64,000 bases of DNA from Xylaria sp. FL1777 (lineage: Eukaryota > Ascomycota > Sordariomycetes > Xylariales > Xylariaceae). Below the pieces are notes generated by a model that saw only the letters and a program-made list of their open reading frames with translations, did no database searches and was not told the origin of the DNA. The stretch covers positions 124,001 to 188,000 of the forward strand of contig MU400555.1 in NCBI GenBank assembly GCA_022578965.1, read 5' to 3'. Position 1 is the stretch's first letter, and each line of letters opens with the position of its first letter. Position numbers and translations under genes: made by a program. This document shows, piece by piece, positions 49,901 through 62,423 of the stretch.

Positions 49901-52900
49901 TGCAGTTGGATGATATAAGGCCGGGATCGTTATCCGCGTCGGTGATGCTTTTTAGTGTAGTCCGGTGAGTGGGGATGCCGTTGTTGACGTCGGCCAAAAT
50001 AGCGGAGACTTTGGTTCTGTGGCCAGTAGTAACAGTCGAGGTTACCTTTTCGTTCCCTTTGCCCGTCGTATCATTGTACATAGCAGGAACTAGCCCTCCA
50101 CCCTTGAATGTGAACCGAAATAGTAGTAGTATTCGTAGTCCTTGCCCGCATCTACTAAGCATCTCCAATGACTTATGCCTCTATTCTCCGGCGGGACGTG
50201 TATTCATTGTGATGAAGAGTAATTATATTAATATATTACCTATGTTGCGTGCTAAACTATAGATGATTGGAATTCTAAAATAAACAATTTATAACAATTC
50301 TGCATATAGTGGTAATAATCAAATGTGACATAGGCTAAGGGTTAAAGACATCCAGGAGCATTCAATAGTATTAAGGAAGCATTATATGTTAGGAATTATG
50401 TAAAGAGATCAACTTATCTGTTTGGGAACAGATGGAACTAAAGTGCCGGAGTGATAGAGGAGAGCATGACCGGAGTGAAACAAAAGACCAACTATGACTG
50501 CTAACTAAAACCAACCCCAATTGATAGGAAGGGATCGTTTAAATCTGCCTATTACACACTAGGCCTTGAACCTATATTGCGGGTATAGGACAGCTCTAAG
50601 CTAGGTACGTATCTGGGGAAATACCTATGAGCATCAAGTGTCTATAGTACACTATAATCGTAGGGGTGTTAGGTATTCTCGGTTCTCATGGCTGCAGTTA
50701 CGGTATTGTACCTTAAAATTATTATATCTTCGGGATTTATGGTAATAATAGAGGTATTGGGGTTGCAGAAGAGATATAAGGCTTCGGGCACAGCGGCTAA
50801 TTACTCGAGTTAGAGGTTCCTGATACACATTAGGTATCTGTTGAGTTGGTGGGCATATGTACCGTTGTTGCAATCCTCAACAACGGCGTCGTTTTGCGCG
50901 ACAGTATCGTTCACTGAGTGTAATTAATTGCTTTGAGCTGGGGTATTATGGAGGTATTTGGGGGATGTAGTCGGATTGGGGATAAATCCTCTGAAGTATA
51001 TATTGAAACCGAGACTTTGAATGCTTCCTTATATCGAGGGCTGAGATTTGGTTACATAACACACACCGTGTATACCAGGCATTTCCGTATCAGAGAATAC
51101 GTTTTATCGGTATAGCCTCGGCGTTATAGTCCTAGCGTATTCGTTTTCTCCAGTTCTAAGCAGCCCCCATGTGAGGTAATTTGGTTTCCAGAGTGAAGAT
51201 GGGCCGTAGATGGATCGCTGGAAGGCAGAGTCGTAGGGATAAGAGCTCAATTCTATTGATTCGCGAATCCCCTCTAAGTAATTTGAGAAGACTAGGCTTT
51301 TATAGCTATATGCCATAGTATATGCACGCCAGGGGGTACCTTCTACGTTCCTACGACCCTGATCCCTGACGCGTAAGCTTGATGTTTTTCTTTAGCGAGA
51401 GTAAAAGTATGCCTACAGGGATAATTGCAACGCTGAACTTTTATTCCTACGTTACAGAATAATGTAAATCCTGGGTTGCAGCTTGGGAGTGTCGTCTTCG
51501 ACTGTTTCTTTTTGTGACTCTTATTTCGATTGAAAGAATATGAACCAATGACCATGCAATGACTGATAAGCTTAAACTAGGATTGAGGAATTTTGTTTGA
51601 TAAATAGGCCCCTGGTATATAGCCTGATTCAACATATAGAAGTGGCTACCTAGGTCTATCTTGTTGTAGAAAAGGTCTATGGGACCCGGAATGACTACAC
51701 GAGTAAATGTAATACGTAGTACACCAAACGGAGGTTATACGCAATATATACTACAAACCCCCTGATCGCCCGCCTCAATCCAAGTGGCGACTGAATAGCT
51801 GAATATTTCAAAGCTGAAACATTCAAAATTAGAGGTCAGAGTGAATAGATCGGCTTGTCAGCAGTCAGGTAAGTTGGTAGGACCCAATAGAGTGGTAATT
51901 GATTTCTAGACCCTCCTAAATATCAAGGGAAAAGCATAGGAGAAGGCTGATTGGGCTGCAATACGAACCATATTATTCAAGCTCTGGTTCGGACCCCAGT
52001 TATAGATCTTATACATCCGCATATAGGTGAGGGTAGATCTGGGTCCCTCTTTTCGTCGTGTAGGTAATTTAATCACTCTACTATACGCATAATACAGAAT
52101 TGAAATCTTGAGTTTGAGCCGTGTTGTACTTGCAGCCTTCTTCAGATTCGCTGCATGCAATCTACCTGCAAGCATCTACGCAGTATATAACTTAACCGTA
52201 GGTAAAGAGAATGATAAAACTATCTGTACGGTCCTTCCGGCCTCCACCAACCTCGGTCGGCAGGAGCCTCGGCGAGCTGCACGGGTTGAACCCCATTGGA
52301 GGATTAGGACGTATAATGACGGTCCAGATGTCGTTCCTACTCCGGAGAATTATAGCTAGACGCGGCCTTATAGTACGAGTGGATATTTTTTTTCTGGGTA
52401 GCGATTGCATTAGAAGAAGAGCAACGAGCACAGAACACTTCCCTTTAACCTTGGAGTCCAGCGACGTGGAGTTCATCGGCCCGAAAACTTTTAAGGCTAG
52501 CACATTGATGCTACTTTATATTCCATTTCCCCGTCCCCACAGGCTCTGCACTGTAAAGTAAGCTATTGGTAAGTGGTAGTTGTTGTAAGATTTGTCTAAG
52601 CTGATTGTATCTTCTTCTTTTCTTCTTCTGCTATTGAGAGAGGGAGAGAGGGTATCATGATAATTGTTTCACTTACAAGATGGGTATGTTTATATGATTG
52701 CGGCAACGCCAAGAGCCTATCTACTTCATCCGGTCTGCCAAGCCAGAAGGACGTGCTGTGATTGGCTCGTGCGGCGATACTATGTAGCGGGTGGCTTCGA
52801 ACTAGGAATATAATTTTCGAGTCACGAAGCTTATTTTTTGTTCTTGGACCTTATTTCTTTCTTTCCGAGTCATGTGAATTCTCTTGTTTTTTTTTTCATT

Positions 52901-53506
52901 AGGGGGCGCATTCGGACCGTCCTCTGTGCTCTAGCTCCCGTGACGATCACTTGTGGGTTTTGGCGCCCGCCCGTGACATGCATGTACCGAGCTTCGGATG
53001 GTTCGGTAGGTAGGTACCTACGGTACTGAGAGAATTGAGTGTTCATTGGAATACGCAGTATAGGTGGCTTTCAAATGCTCGTGACTTATGCAATAGGTGT
53101 GACTGCCCTCACCGCTACATCGTTAAATACGAACCGGCGTATCTGCATATTTATTTTATGCTTGATATATGGGCTGATGTCGAGGCCCACACCGAAGATA
53201 ATTGGAATGCAGGCCCAGGTTTGATTGGTGCAGTGGGGACATCTACGTCACCGCCCCAGTTAAAGCACGCGCATTATAGCCGCATTTCTCGGGCTCGCGT
53301 TCACTCACGTCACCGGCCGCAAACTGTTACGCTTTCGGTCCTATTGTGGCGGCCATCACGGCATGGATCAGCAGAATCAGCAGCATCAGCAGCTTCGAGC
53401 TGCGCCTGAAGGAACGGCCTACATGTACGGCGGACTGGAGAAGAGCCGGGGAAAGGCCTGCGATGGCCTGGGGCTCCCCTGCTCCTCCATCTCTCCATCT
53501 TTGTCT

Positions 53507-53560
53507 CCCCATCAATATCCCCATCGATATCCCCATCGATATCCCCATTCGTATCCCCAT
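53507..53560. repeat. CCCCATCGATAT minisatellite
   Basis: About 4.5 tandem 12-nt units with small drift, 310 bp upstream of the hexose-transporter start. It could lie in its promoter; no function is implied. Confidence 0.9.
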
Positions 53561-53868
53561 CACTAAGTAAGTAACTACTGTATTCCCCCGTGACCGAATC
53601 TCCCCATCGTCGCCCCATCTCGTTCTCCAGATTATCTAATATCTACCGAGATCCAAAGTTAATAAAAGCCCCTCCACCTCCCCTTCCTTGCTGATCATGC
53701 CCACGTGGAATTGCAACTCAACTGTGTTTCCCAGCGCGCCCATCTCTCGTCAATACGCGGGAGAACCCCGACGATTAGCTAAGATCCCATTATTTATATC
53801 CGCTCCTCACCTACGGGCTTACGAAGCCAGCACCTAGACATCGCGGAATCCAACACACCTCGGCCAAC

Positions 53869-55885
53869 ATGCTTGGCTTTAGCAATCGCGTCACCTTTGA
53901 CGATGTCCGTCAAACTCAGGCGGGAAAGGAGGCCGGACTCGACTACTCCCCCTTACCCCGTGTGTCAGGGCGGTCTTTCGTGATGGGCCTCCTGGTATCA
54001 ATGGGTGGGCTGATCTTCGGGTATGTTTACTCTACGTTTGTAATTCTCGGGTTGAGCCATATAACTACCCGGTTAGCTATCTCTGTAGATGTTCGCTAAT
54101 GAGCTTTAGCTATGATACTGGCCAAATCTCCGGCTTCCTTGAGATGCCCGACTTCCAGCGACGATTCGGTGAACTGATGCCCGACGGTAAGGGCGGATTC
54201 CAGTATGGCTTCACCTCCGTACGCTCTGGTCTTATTGTCGGTCTACTATCCATCGGCACGTTAGTTGGTGCCCTAATTGCGGCGCCCATTGCGGATAAGA
54301 TTGGTCGTCGCTTATCCGTGACCTTGTGGTGTACTGTGGTGTCTATTGGTTTCATTATCCAAATCGCTTCTATTACTGCCTACCAACAAGTCATCGTTGG
54401 ACGACTTGTCGCAGGTTTCGGTGTCGGCGCACTGAGTTTATTGGTGCCTATGTAGTAAGTAATCCTGGGATTCATTTTCTCCCCGTTTTATCGACTTCTA
54501 GAGTATTTTCGAAATACTCACAGACTCAAATATCGATTACTAACCTCGAGTGCAGCCAAGCTGAAACTGCACCACCGTGGATCCGTGGTGCTCTCGTTTG
54601 CGCCTATCAATTGTTTATAACTCTCGGTATCTTCTTAGCCGCCGTATTCAATCTTGGGACACATGAACATTTGGCAGATACCTCGGCATCCTGGCGCATC
54701 GTGATCGGACTTGGCTGGATCTTCACGATTGGTTTAGGCCTTGGCATCCTAACATTCAGTGAGACACCCCGTTTCGCCTATCGACAGGGACGCGTGGACG
54801 AAGCCAGGGAAACACTCATGAGAGTCTACGATGCGCCAGCAAACCATTGGGCTATCCATACGCAGATGGAAGAGATTGAGAGTAAGCTCCGTGCAGAATC
54901 GCAAGTCGAAACCAGTTTTGTCGGTGGATACATTGAGATGTTCGGTGCTCCACGCATGGCTTACCGTATCGCTCTTGGTGTCGGCCTGCAGATGTTCCAG
55001 CAACTGACCGGCGCCAACTACTTCTTTTACTATGGTACAACGATCTTTCAATCGGTGCAAATTAGCAGTTTCATCACGCAAGTTATCCTGAACACCATTA
55101 ACTTCGGTGTCACCTTTATTGGTTTATATCTGGTCGAGCATTATGGTCGCCGCAAGTCGCTCATTGTTGGTTCCATCTGGATGTTCATCTGCTTCTTGAT
55201 CTTTGCTTCAGTGGGACATTTCCTGTTGGATCTCAACGATCCATCCAGCACTCCTACAGCAGGCATTGTCTTGATCGTGTTTGCGGCTATCTTCGTCCTC
55301 GGGTTTGCTACTACTTGTAAGACTTCGTCCCTAAAGATATTAACATGATTCTAACATGATTTCAACAGGGGGACCGATGGTTTGGACTCTCATAGCGGAG
55401 ATATATCCAACGGTACGTCTTGAATCTTCATATTGATTGAGTAAATGTATGCTGTCAGCCGTGATTTCTAATATATATTCTTATAGAAATACCGCGCACG
55501 GGCTATGGCGCTAGCGACTGCAAGCAACTGGGTCTGGAACTTTTTGATCGCTTTCTTCACACCCTTTATCACACATGACATCGACTTCCGATATGGTTAC
55601 GTGTTTGCGGCCACAAACGTCGTAGGTGGTCTCATCGTCTACTTCTTCTGTATGGAAGGCCAAGGCCGCACCATAGAGGAAATTGATACGATGTACGTTC
55701 AACATGTCAACCCTAGGAAGTCGGAAAAATGGATTGCCCCGCCGCCTGAAGAGATTGCTCGCATTCGCCGTGAAGCTGGCACCGGTGAAGAAGTTGGCAG
55801 TTCTGAGACTAATACTCCGACTGGCTTGACCGAGGATCACAAGCATGTTACCCAGCCGATGAATGAACATACTGAAGCTGTATGA
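53869..55885 (+). CDS. MFS hexose/monosaccharide transporter
   Basis: Plasma-membrane sugar porter of the major facilitator superfamily, probably glucose/hexose uptake. Five exons (53869-54020, 54110-54454, 54556-55316, 55369-55412, 55487-55885) join in frame to 566 residues with twelve predicted membrane segments. Family marks: GGLIFGYDTGQISGF in TM1, ADKIGRRLSV in the TM2-3 loop, QAETAPPWIRGALV after TM4, FSETPRFAYRQGR after TM6, QMFQQLTGANYFFYYG in TM7, VEHYGRRKSL in the TM8-9 loop and YPTKYRARAMALATASNW in TM10. The usual PETKGRTLEE after TM12 is CMEGQGRTIEEID. A 100-residue cytosolic tail rich in Glu/Thr ends HTEAV. QQLTGAN fits hexose transporters. Exact substrate and affinity class cannot be read from sequence. 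Confidence 0.93.
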
Positions 55886-56767
55886 GGTGCCTGGGGAAAT
55901 ATTCATTTTGGATATTCCATGAGAAAGCGAGCTTGTCAAATATGAGATGAGCCCTGACTAGGCGATAATGTAAATAATTTTATATAATACCCCGAAAAAA
56001 ATTCAAGACGTTTATAATATGTATACGAGACCCTCGTCTTTTATATTACTCATATATTCGTGCCTTATATTGGTACTCTTGAAGGCTGAGCTGTCTCCTC
56101 GTTCGACGTGACTTGCCTCACACTCTAATCACGATTAAAGTAGGTACCTAAGACTTAGAAATGCATATTAATCGTTTCCCCTCGTTATCTAGATCATACC
56201 AGAGACGTCATTAGGGCGCAGCTTGCATGCATATATACACCTCAGGGGTCTAAAGTTAGGGGTTAGTCAGCCCCTGAGGTGGAACCAATTTACGCACATG
56301 TAAACATGCTATATGTATGTGTCTAGATTAGTTGACTGATGGAATGGAGTGATGAAACTACAGTGAACTCATCTGTACTCCAAATACAAGAAGATAAGCT
56401 ATAGCTTACGCATCTAAATAGTAAACTTAATTATGTCTTGGAAAATAAACCGCTTTTGGCTAATTTTTTGTAATGTTAATTTTTATTTATTTTTTTTTCT
56501 TGCAAAATAATCTTTTATAATTTAAAGCAGTATTATATTTTTATTTTAGCTATATAAATAGTTTTGAGCTTTATTCTGAAGACAAACATCCCTGACATTA
56601 AGTAAGGGATGAAGTGGCATAAACATAGGTTACTCCCCGCTCTATTTGAACCATCATAATCGAACTTTCAGAACTATCATTCACTGTGCCTTCTCCCCCA
56701 TCCCTTTTTTAGTTGGCGAAGATTTTCTACAAGCCTCCGCTTGCAGCTAAACACCATTATTGCCATT
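55886..56767. other. Intergenic between transporter and reductase
   Basis: Very AT-rich at 56400-56580 with T/A homopolymers. It carries the 11-bp perfect inverted repeat at 56238-56281 and a small hairpin CATCCCT/AGGGATG at about 56588-56612. No gene seen. The last 150 bases are the reductase promoter/leader. Confidence 0.5.
56238..56281. repeat. 11-bp perfect inverted repeat, hairpin-forming
   Basis: CACCTCAGGGG and CCCCTGAGGTG enclose a 22-nt spacer, 350 bp after the transporter stop. It could be a hairpin in a 3' UTR or the core of a tiny foldback element; TAxA sequence flanks its left end but no clear target duplication is seen. Confidence 0.75.
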
Positions 56768-57770
56768 ATGTCAGAGCTAACTATATCAGAACTGGGCTTC
56801 GGGTCGGGATCCCTGCGTCTCCTATACGGCACTGCGTGGAAAGAGGAGAGGACAGCGGATCTCACTGAGGAGGCGCTCAACAAAGGCTTCAGAGGTGTTG
56901 ATTCCGCCAACTACCCTACTGCCTACGATGAACCTTTGATTGGCGAGGGCATTGCCCGGGCTCTAGCATCCGGCCTCAAGCGCAAAGACTTGTTCGTATG
57001 TACACGCCTCAGTCTACCAATATCAGGTAATTTATGCCACAGTCGCTGACGGAAACGGACAATAGATCCAGTCCAAGTACTGCCCTACATGGGCGCACGA
57101 TCCCGATAAAATCCCGTTTGATGAACACAAGGATATCCATGGCCAGATCGTTGAGTCCGTCCACCAGACTCTAGACAATTTGAAAGTCGACTGTCTAGAC
57201 GCCTTGATCCTTCATATTCCTTTCGAGAAGGAGGAAGATAATTTCATTGCCTGGAAGACGTTGGAAAGCTTCGTTCCCACGAAGGCCCGCCTGCTAGGAT
57301 GTTCGAACTTCGGAGCTCCACTACTCGAGAAGCTGATCAATACGGCCAATATCAAGCCCGTCATCGTACAGAACCCCTTCATCCGGGCCAACGCCTTCGA
57401 CGTGGACGTCAGAGCCCTCTGCAAGAAGCATGGCCTGGTATACCAGTCCTTCAGTGCTTTGAAAAACAACGATGACATTCTCAATTCCGAGGTTGTTGCT
57501 GCCCTGGCTGGTAAGCTGAAAGTGGAGAAAGCTCTCGCTGTCTATCTACTTGTGTTGTCTCTTGGAAATTTACAGATCCTCGATGGAACAACGAAAGCGG
57601 GACGTATGGAGAACGACCTGAAAGTAGTCGATTCGGTCCTGAATGACGCTCAGCTTGTCGAAGACTTGAAACCGTTCAGTGAAGATTTTGAGAAACTTCT
57701 AGAGAAGATCTCGCAGGAAGAGACAAAGAATTCAGAAGGCGAAGAAGGAGAGTCAAAGGCTGAGCCTTGA
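56768..57770 (+). CDS. Aldo/keto reductase
   Basis: NAD(P)H-dependent oxidoreductase of the AKR superfamily; substrate unknown. Two exons (56768-56995 and 57066-57770) join in frame to 310 residues. The catalytic tetrad is complete: Asp45 (GVDSANYP), Tyr53 (TAYDEP), Lys80 (IQSKYCP) and His126 (ALILHIPF). Further marks: LLGCSNFGAPLL and VQNPFIRANAF. The usual cofactor loop (pGt/s) is replaced by ILDGTTKAGRMENDL. The C-terminus is acidic (NSEGEEGESKAEP). An in-frame ATG at 56741 would add nine mostly hydrophobic residues; 56768 fits the family start better. The intron has a GTATGT donor and AATAG acceptor. Confidence 0.9.
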
Positions 57771-58665
57771 GGCATGGATTTAATAAGAATTTCCGCAGCC
57801 GACGTTGTTAATTGAGATGGAGGCTCTGTAGCTATTAAGTTGGTATTATGTGTTAGAACAGTCGAAATGAAAGCAAGAAAGAGATTTCATATCGAGACTT
57901 GCAATAGGCCTGAGATGGCAATATATGAGACCGGTTACCTTATTAAAGCAGTCACCATTTCAAGAATGTCAATTGCGGAAGGGCTGGGAAAGTTCCCTAC
58001 CCATTGTGGATTTCAACCGCTCCGCAACCATCTACGACATCGTATCCACAGCTCTGATGTACAATCAGGGGACAGTTTGGTAACAGGCTATCTGTGTGCC
58101 AATACCTCTTGAGTTGTCGTCCTATATTATTAGATGGTCTGCATTGATAAGTTGACACTTTCTCTACTTGGACCATGGTTTTCAGCGTAAAACTGTCTAA
58201 ATTCGGGAGCTTGCCAGGCAGTGGTTCGGATCTTGCACAGCAGCATCACTCACCGATATATTCACAACAACTATGAGTGAAATAGATGTCACATGGACGG
58301 GCTATCTCTCGAGTTTGCAACATCTCGTGAGCGATGAAAGCGTCGCTTTGGAGCCAAGGGATAGATCCACGTGGAGCATCCTTGGTGTTGGCGAGCTACT
58401 TAAGTTCACGGCGGAAACAAATGTGCTGATTAAGTGTCTTCGTAACAAATCTAGACCCCTTTTGCGACGCGTAGAGGGTGCCTGATATATCAGCGAGGTG
58501 CTTCCTCCTGAGATTGCACCACCACAAGCTGGTGTGTTCGATTTCAAGATATTAAGAGCCCTTGACCGATTCTTTTTCGTTTCTGGCATTTGCCATTCTT
58601 GAGCTGCTTTCTCTTGTGCGCCGGCCGTATTTCAGCTAGTAACTCATGACAACGGCCATCTCCTC
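57771..58665. other. Intergenic, one unassigned short frame
   Basis: The 3' flank of the reductase, then a 70-codon plus-strand frame at 58273-58485 (starts MSEIDVTWTG, ends RRVEGA) that I cannot assign. No other gene seen. Confidence 0.4.
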
Positions 58666-59310
58666 ATGTACCACCTGAGGCGTTTCACGATCGTCGTCTC
58701 TGTTGTGGTCTTTATCATTGTTGTTTGCACTTACTTGCCGCAATTCCTTAACCCTGTTCCTCCAAGTGAGAGAAACTAGAAGAAAACTAAAGATGAATTG
58801 ACATATCTTACTAGCTGGATCGGCAAGCTTGTTGTTAGGTATCCTTATGTAGTTTTATAAATCTTCGGCCTGAACCCTTAGTTAGAAACAACACAAGCTA
58901 CGACAACCATTCACCAACATGTCGCGGAGCGCAACAATACACGGCAGCTGATAAATATACCAGATTATGTTTTCACTTATGCGCCACTTATCTATTTGTA
59001 CTTGGAGGAATACCTCTGGCCGACGGACATTGATAAACATATTGAACATATGGTGCTATATTCCGACGATACTATCTTGAGCAAAGAAAGCGCACCGTTA
59101 TTATTGACTTTCGGCATCCTGGATTAACATGCAGGACAATTAAGTCTTAAAAGCAAAGCTAACGTTGAATTTTGCCCTGAATGGCTTCACAGCCAGGCAA
59201 ACATTCCGGTTCCGACGAGCGAGGAACCCGAAATTTTCCACGTGGACGTTGGGGCCCCTGAGAAGAGACCATTTCACTGTACCCTCTCGTACAGTACGCA
59301 CCCGTTTTAA
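58666..59310 (+). pseudogene. Truncated VPS62-like (DUF946) gene relic
   Basis: The start resembles fungal vacuolar-sorting-62-like proteins. Exon 1 (58666-58765) encodes a signal-anchor (IVVSVVVFIIVVCTYL). A 120-nt intron (GTGAGA donor, GTTAG acceptor) leads in frame to exon 2 at 58886. Exon 2 carries IPDYVFTYAPLIYLYLEEYLWPTDI, here described by its parts IPDYVFTYAPLIYL and WPTDID, which match the family's YAPLvyLhsEE..pPSDI block. A TAA at 59125 stops the frame. The same frame then continues with recognisable-looking sequence (SLKSKANVEFCPEWLHSQ) to a second stop at 59308. The large conserved C-terminal part of the family is absent. Either a decayed gene or a short expressed 113-residue remnant; the former seems likelier. 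Confidence 0.5.
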
Positions 59311-59398
59311 ATACAATTCGAACCTGTTGGTGCATACTTTAGTATGTAGCTAGCAAATCTACCAACTAGCAGAACTCTCCGCTGAGGCTGGATATCTC

Positions 59399-59612
59399 CA
59401 ACAACAACTGAACCTTTCGCTGCGGTTGTTGCTACCAAACACTATCTCTCTCGAAGTACCGACCTGTACGAATTGCTGGCAAATTACACCCATTTCGACC
59501 TGACGATACCTCCGGCAAGATGGCTAAGATAAAACCAGACGACCAGCCCTTCCGCTAGCCGTCTCCACCTGCAACCAACAACTGAACCCTTCGCTGAAGT
59601 TGTTGATCTTCA
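59399..59612. repeat. Pair of diverged hairpin-forming direct repeats
   Basis: Copy one (about 59399-59440) and copy two (about 59575-59618) share CAACAACTGAACC, TTCGCTG and GTTGTTG, followed by CAAAC. In each copy CAACAAC can pair with GTTGTTG. They lie in the same orientation, about 175 bp apart. Confidence 0.6.
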
Positions 59613-62033
59613 AACCAAACGAACGCTTCGAATTTCCCTACGAACCCAGGTACTTCGTACGTAGTTATACTGTCCCGGAAGTACCTACGCTCTTCCAGAT
59701 AGTCCGCTGCGTATAGGTTATTCCAGGTTATTTTTTGGTATTTTTTCCCGACCATACAGACAGACCTACACTGACCTACACCCACTTGACTAACTACTTC
59801 TTCACCTTATAATTGCCAAGTAAATACCACATGACACTGCAGGATGCGCCGTTGTGACAATAGATAAAACAAGTGTTCTTCCACGTCAGGATCTATCTCG
59901 TCTTGCGGTTTCAAAATAAGCTCTACAGAATAGTGCAGCGGAATATTCATTCGCTTTCCATTGTTCACTAGCCGCTTCCCAGAGCCGCGTGGAATTCTAC
60001 ATACAACAAGAGGATCCTAACAACGTTGTCGGCTGTCTTCTTGTGGGGCACCAATTCCTATAAATGAGAACTAGATTCACATGCCTACTGTAGGACGAAA
60101 TTCTTGACTAATGCCATGCATACGGGTGCCAGCTAGGATAGGTAGTGGGCAGATTTGCGCGTCTTCCTAATGGTATCGAAGTTTGATAGACTAGCCGATA
60201 AAGATCCCCGTACGAAGGATCTAGACTCGGGAGTGGTATTATTAGGACTTCGAGCCAGTGTGGCGCTAAGAAGGTATTGGTATCGCTGACCTCTCACCTA
60301 GACTCGAAACAAAGATGTTGCAACTTTCGTCAAAAGCACCGATACTCTCCTGGTACTACGACCTAAATCGGCATCGCAACTATGGTGTTTTAACTACATG
60401 TAGGGCCCCGGCTTTCGAACCTCGCAGTCGGACCAATAGAATATCCTACTACTTTTCGTGTGCCTGCTAATCTGGATAGGGGAAGTGAAGAAGTGGGCTG
60501 GACAATGGCGAATGGGGAAAAAGAAAGAGACCGAATTGAGCCAAAAACAGAGCATGGTTTAGTTCGGGATCCCTAGTCCTTTCGCTAGGTCATTGAGGGA
60601 GACCCGAGGTGGCCAATGGTTTAATGGCGCATGTGATCCGGGCCAGGGCTCTCTTCCCTAATAGCGGCCGTTAGTTGTTTAGCCCGCACTTGGCTTCGGT
60701 TTAAAATCATAATTTTTTTCTGGTCTTGATGCTACCTCAATACCCTTGAGGAGGACAATGATAGCAAAGTAGCTGGCAACATTGATTGCACAGAGCTCCG
60801 GTGATGTTAAGCAAAGCTTACAGCCGTGGTGGTTCTCTAGTCTGCTCCGGTATAGGATTATGTAGCCTCACGGACATGACAGCAATTTAGATACCCGTCT
60901 TTCGCTGGGCGAGAGTGATGCAGTCTACTATGTACCAGTGGATCTCGCAGTATTTTGACTGCCGTTGTAGAATATTTGTATAGGAGAGTCATATGAACAG
61001 AGATAAACGAACTAGGAGTAGAGATAACAAGCTTAACACCCAAATGACGAGCTATGAGCAAAAACATTTCGTTATCAAACATAAATTGTGTCTGGCTCGG
61101 TGGTCTTTTGAGCGAGTTGATCAATTCAAGAGATAAGAAAGGGGGGATGTCAGCTGCCGCCATAGTAAGAAAAGAGAGCGATTTTTTGGCGATATGCAGA
61201 GAAAATGAGGCTATGCACTTGAGTGGGATAAAGCTCTGTAGTAGATTGCATTGTGGGGAGATTCTACAAATCACGACGCATGGCCAAGACAAGCAGAAAT
61301 TTTTTGGCGGTCATTTGGGTAGGACGTCGAGAAATCAATTACACACGCAGCACGAGAAGATCGTCAGCAGAGTGGGTTGGAACAGGACTATAGATAGATA
61401 TACGCACGTCGAGCTGCTGTCGAGATGTTCTGGACCTGGCAGCACGCCTGTAATTATCCACCAATGGAGCGATCAGCAGGGCACTTGCAGCGGGCTAGCA
61501 GTCTTTACGGCTCAAATGACACTCTCCGGCCCAGTTAAGCAGTCCACTGCTCCAGTATTGCTACCGGGTAGGTATGGTACCTAGGTATCTCGACGACGAC
61601 GCTACGACCCTACAGCTGGTCGAGCCCTGTGTCGGGTGTGGGGTGCTGGGTCGCCGTCGGCATAGTTGGGATCCTATTAGGGCGCTGTTAGATAGCCGGG
61701 TAACGCTAAGCCCCAGAAAATACCTACACTCAGCGTCATCAGTGTGAACGACATCGCTATGATGAGCTCAAAGACCCACTGACCGAGTACCGCACGCTGC
61801 CTACCTAGGCAATACTTTACACCCCGGCCTGTCGTTCACAGCCTTAGCCTTGGCAGAATTCGCAGCGCGCTCGGGGTGCATATGCAGTCCATCTACAGTC
61901 CATCTACCCGCTGTAACCGTGATATGCCAGCCGGCTTGGAAGTACAACCACACACAGTACCTACCTAGGTAATTCCATCACAATCTATCCCACCTCCGCC
62001 TGGCTGCTCGGTACCTGCTGGACGCAACGAGCC

Positions 62034-62321
62034 ATGACGCCCTCCTCCGCCTCCTCCTGCTCGCTATCCCGCTCCCGCTCCCTTTTCTCCTCCCTTTTCT
62101 CCTCATTCCTCCCGATCCTTCGCCCTCTCCAGAACCCCACCCCACGTCGTCTTATAGCCACAACGTACCGCCAATTTCCTAAGCCGGAATTGCTCTCTCC
62201 CTTCCCCATCGTCTCTTATACTACCAGACCTACCCTAATATTCCCCCCTACCATCTCTAATACTCCTCTCGTCTCTACATTCGCCTCTGATCAAACACCC
62301 GGGCCTCCTTCTAGCTGCTAG
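62034..62321 (+). other. Upstream in-phase open frame in the GUT1 leader
   Basis: A 95-codon frame begins ATGACGCCCTCC and ends at TAG (62319-62321). It is in the same phase as the glycerol-kinase frame, which stays open from 62322 through the ATG at 62424. Its product is Ser/Arg/Pro-rich with few acidic residues (RRLIATTYRQF), similar to a mitochondrial presequence. The DNA is pyrimidine-rich, which disfavours stop codons, so openness alone proves little. It may be a uORF, a readthrough extension or chance. Confidence 0.3.
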
Positions 62322-62423
62322 GATACGGCCGCCTTGCCTCGTGACAACTCCTGCCGCGACGACTCCTCTGTCGAACCACAGGACACCACTATACCCTCCG
62401 GTCTGCGGAGCTATTACCAGAGG

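Larger units (their letters stand above)
46140..53868. other. Gene-poor interval of 7.7 kb
   Basis: No intact gene. Content: a diverged tandem duplication at 46707-46965, AT-rich DNA at 47.4-47.6, 50.2-50.8 and 51.4-52.2 kb, two TACGCAGTA nonamers (52177, 53052), an ACCTAGG-type tract near 53005-53025, and the CCCCATCGATAT minisatellite at 53507-53560. Several medium frames (49496-49816 plus, 49884-50168 minus, 52211-52561 plus) have no recognisable domain. Frequent TAG/TAA stops in AT-rich stretches would fit old decayed DNA. Confidence 0.45.
59311..62423. other. Gene-poor interval before glycerol kinase
   Basis: Contents: two related hairpin repeats (59399-59435 and 59575-59612), a nested stem-loop candidate (60563-60608), an ACCTAGGTA tract (61960-61975), and the CT-rich GUT1 leader (62030-62423) with an in-phase upstream frame. 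Frames at 60858-61292 (minus) and 61054-61584 (plus) overlap on opposite strands and have no recognisable domain. Confidence 0.45.

Noticed and set aside
60770..60860. Possible 5S rRNA fragment (GTTAAGC, GGTGGTT-like blocks)
   Set aside because: The blocks are not in the order and spacing of the 5S internal promoter, the ends do not pair, and no terminal T-run follows.
61054..61584. 176-codon plus-strand frame
   Set aside because: Opposed by another frame on the minus strand, no recognisable motif and no leader or intron signals; kept only as a mention in the interval entry.
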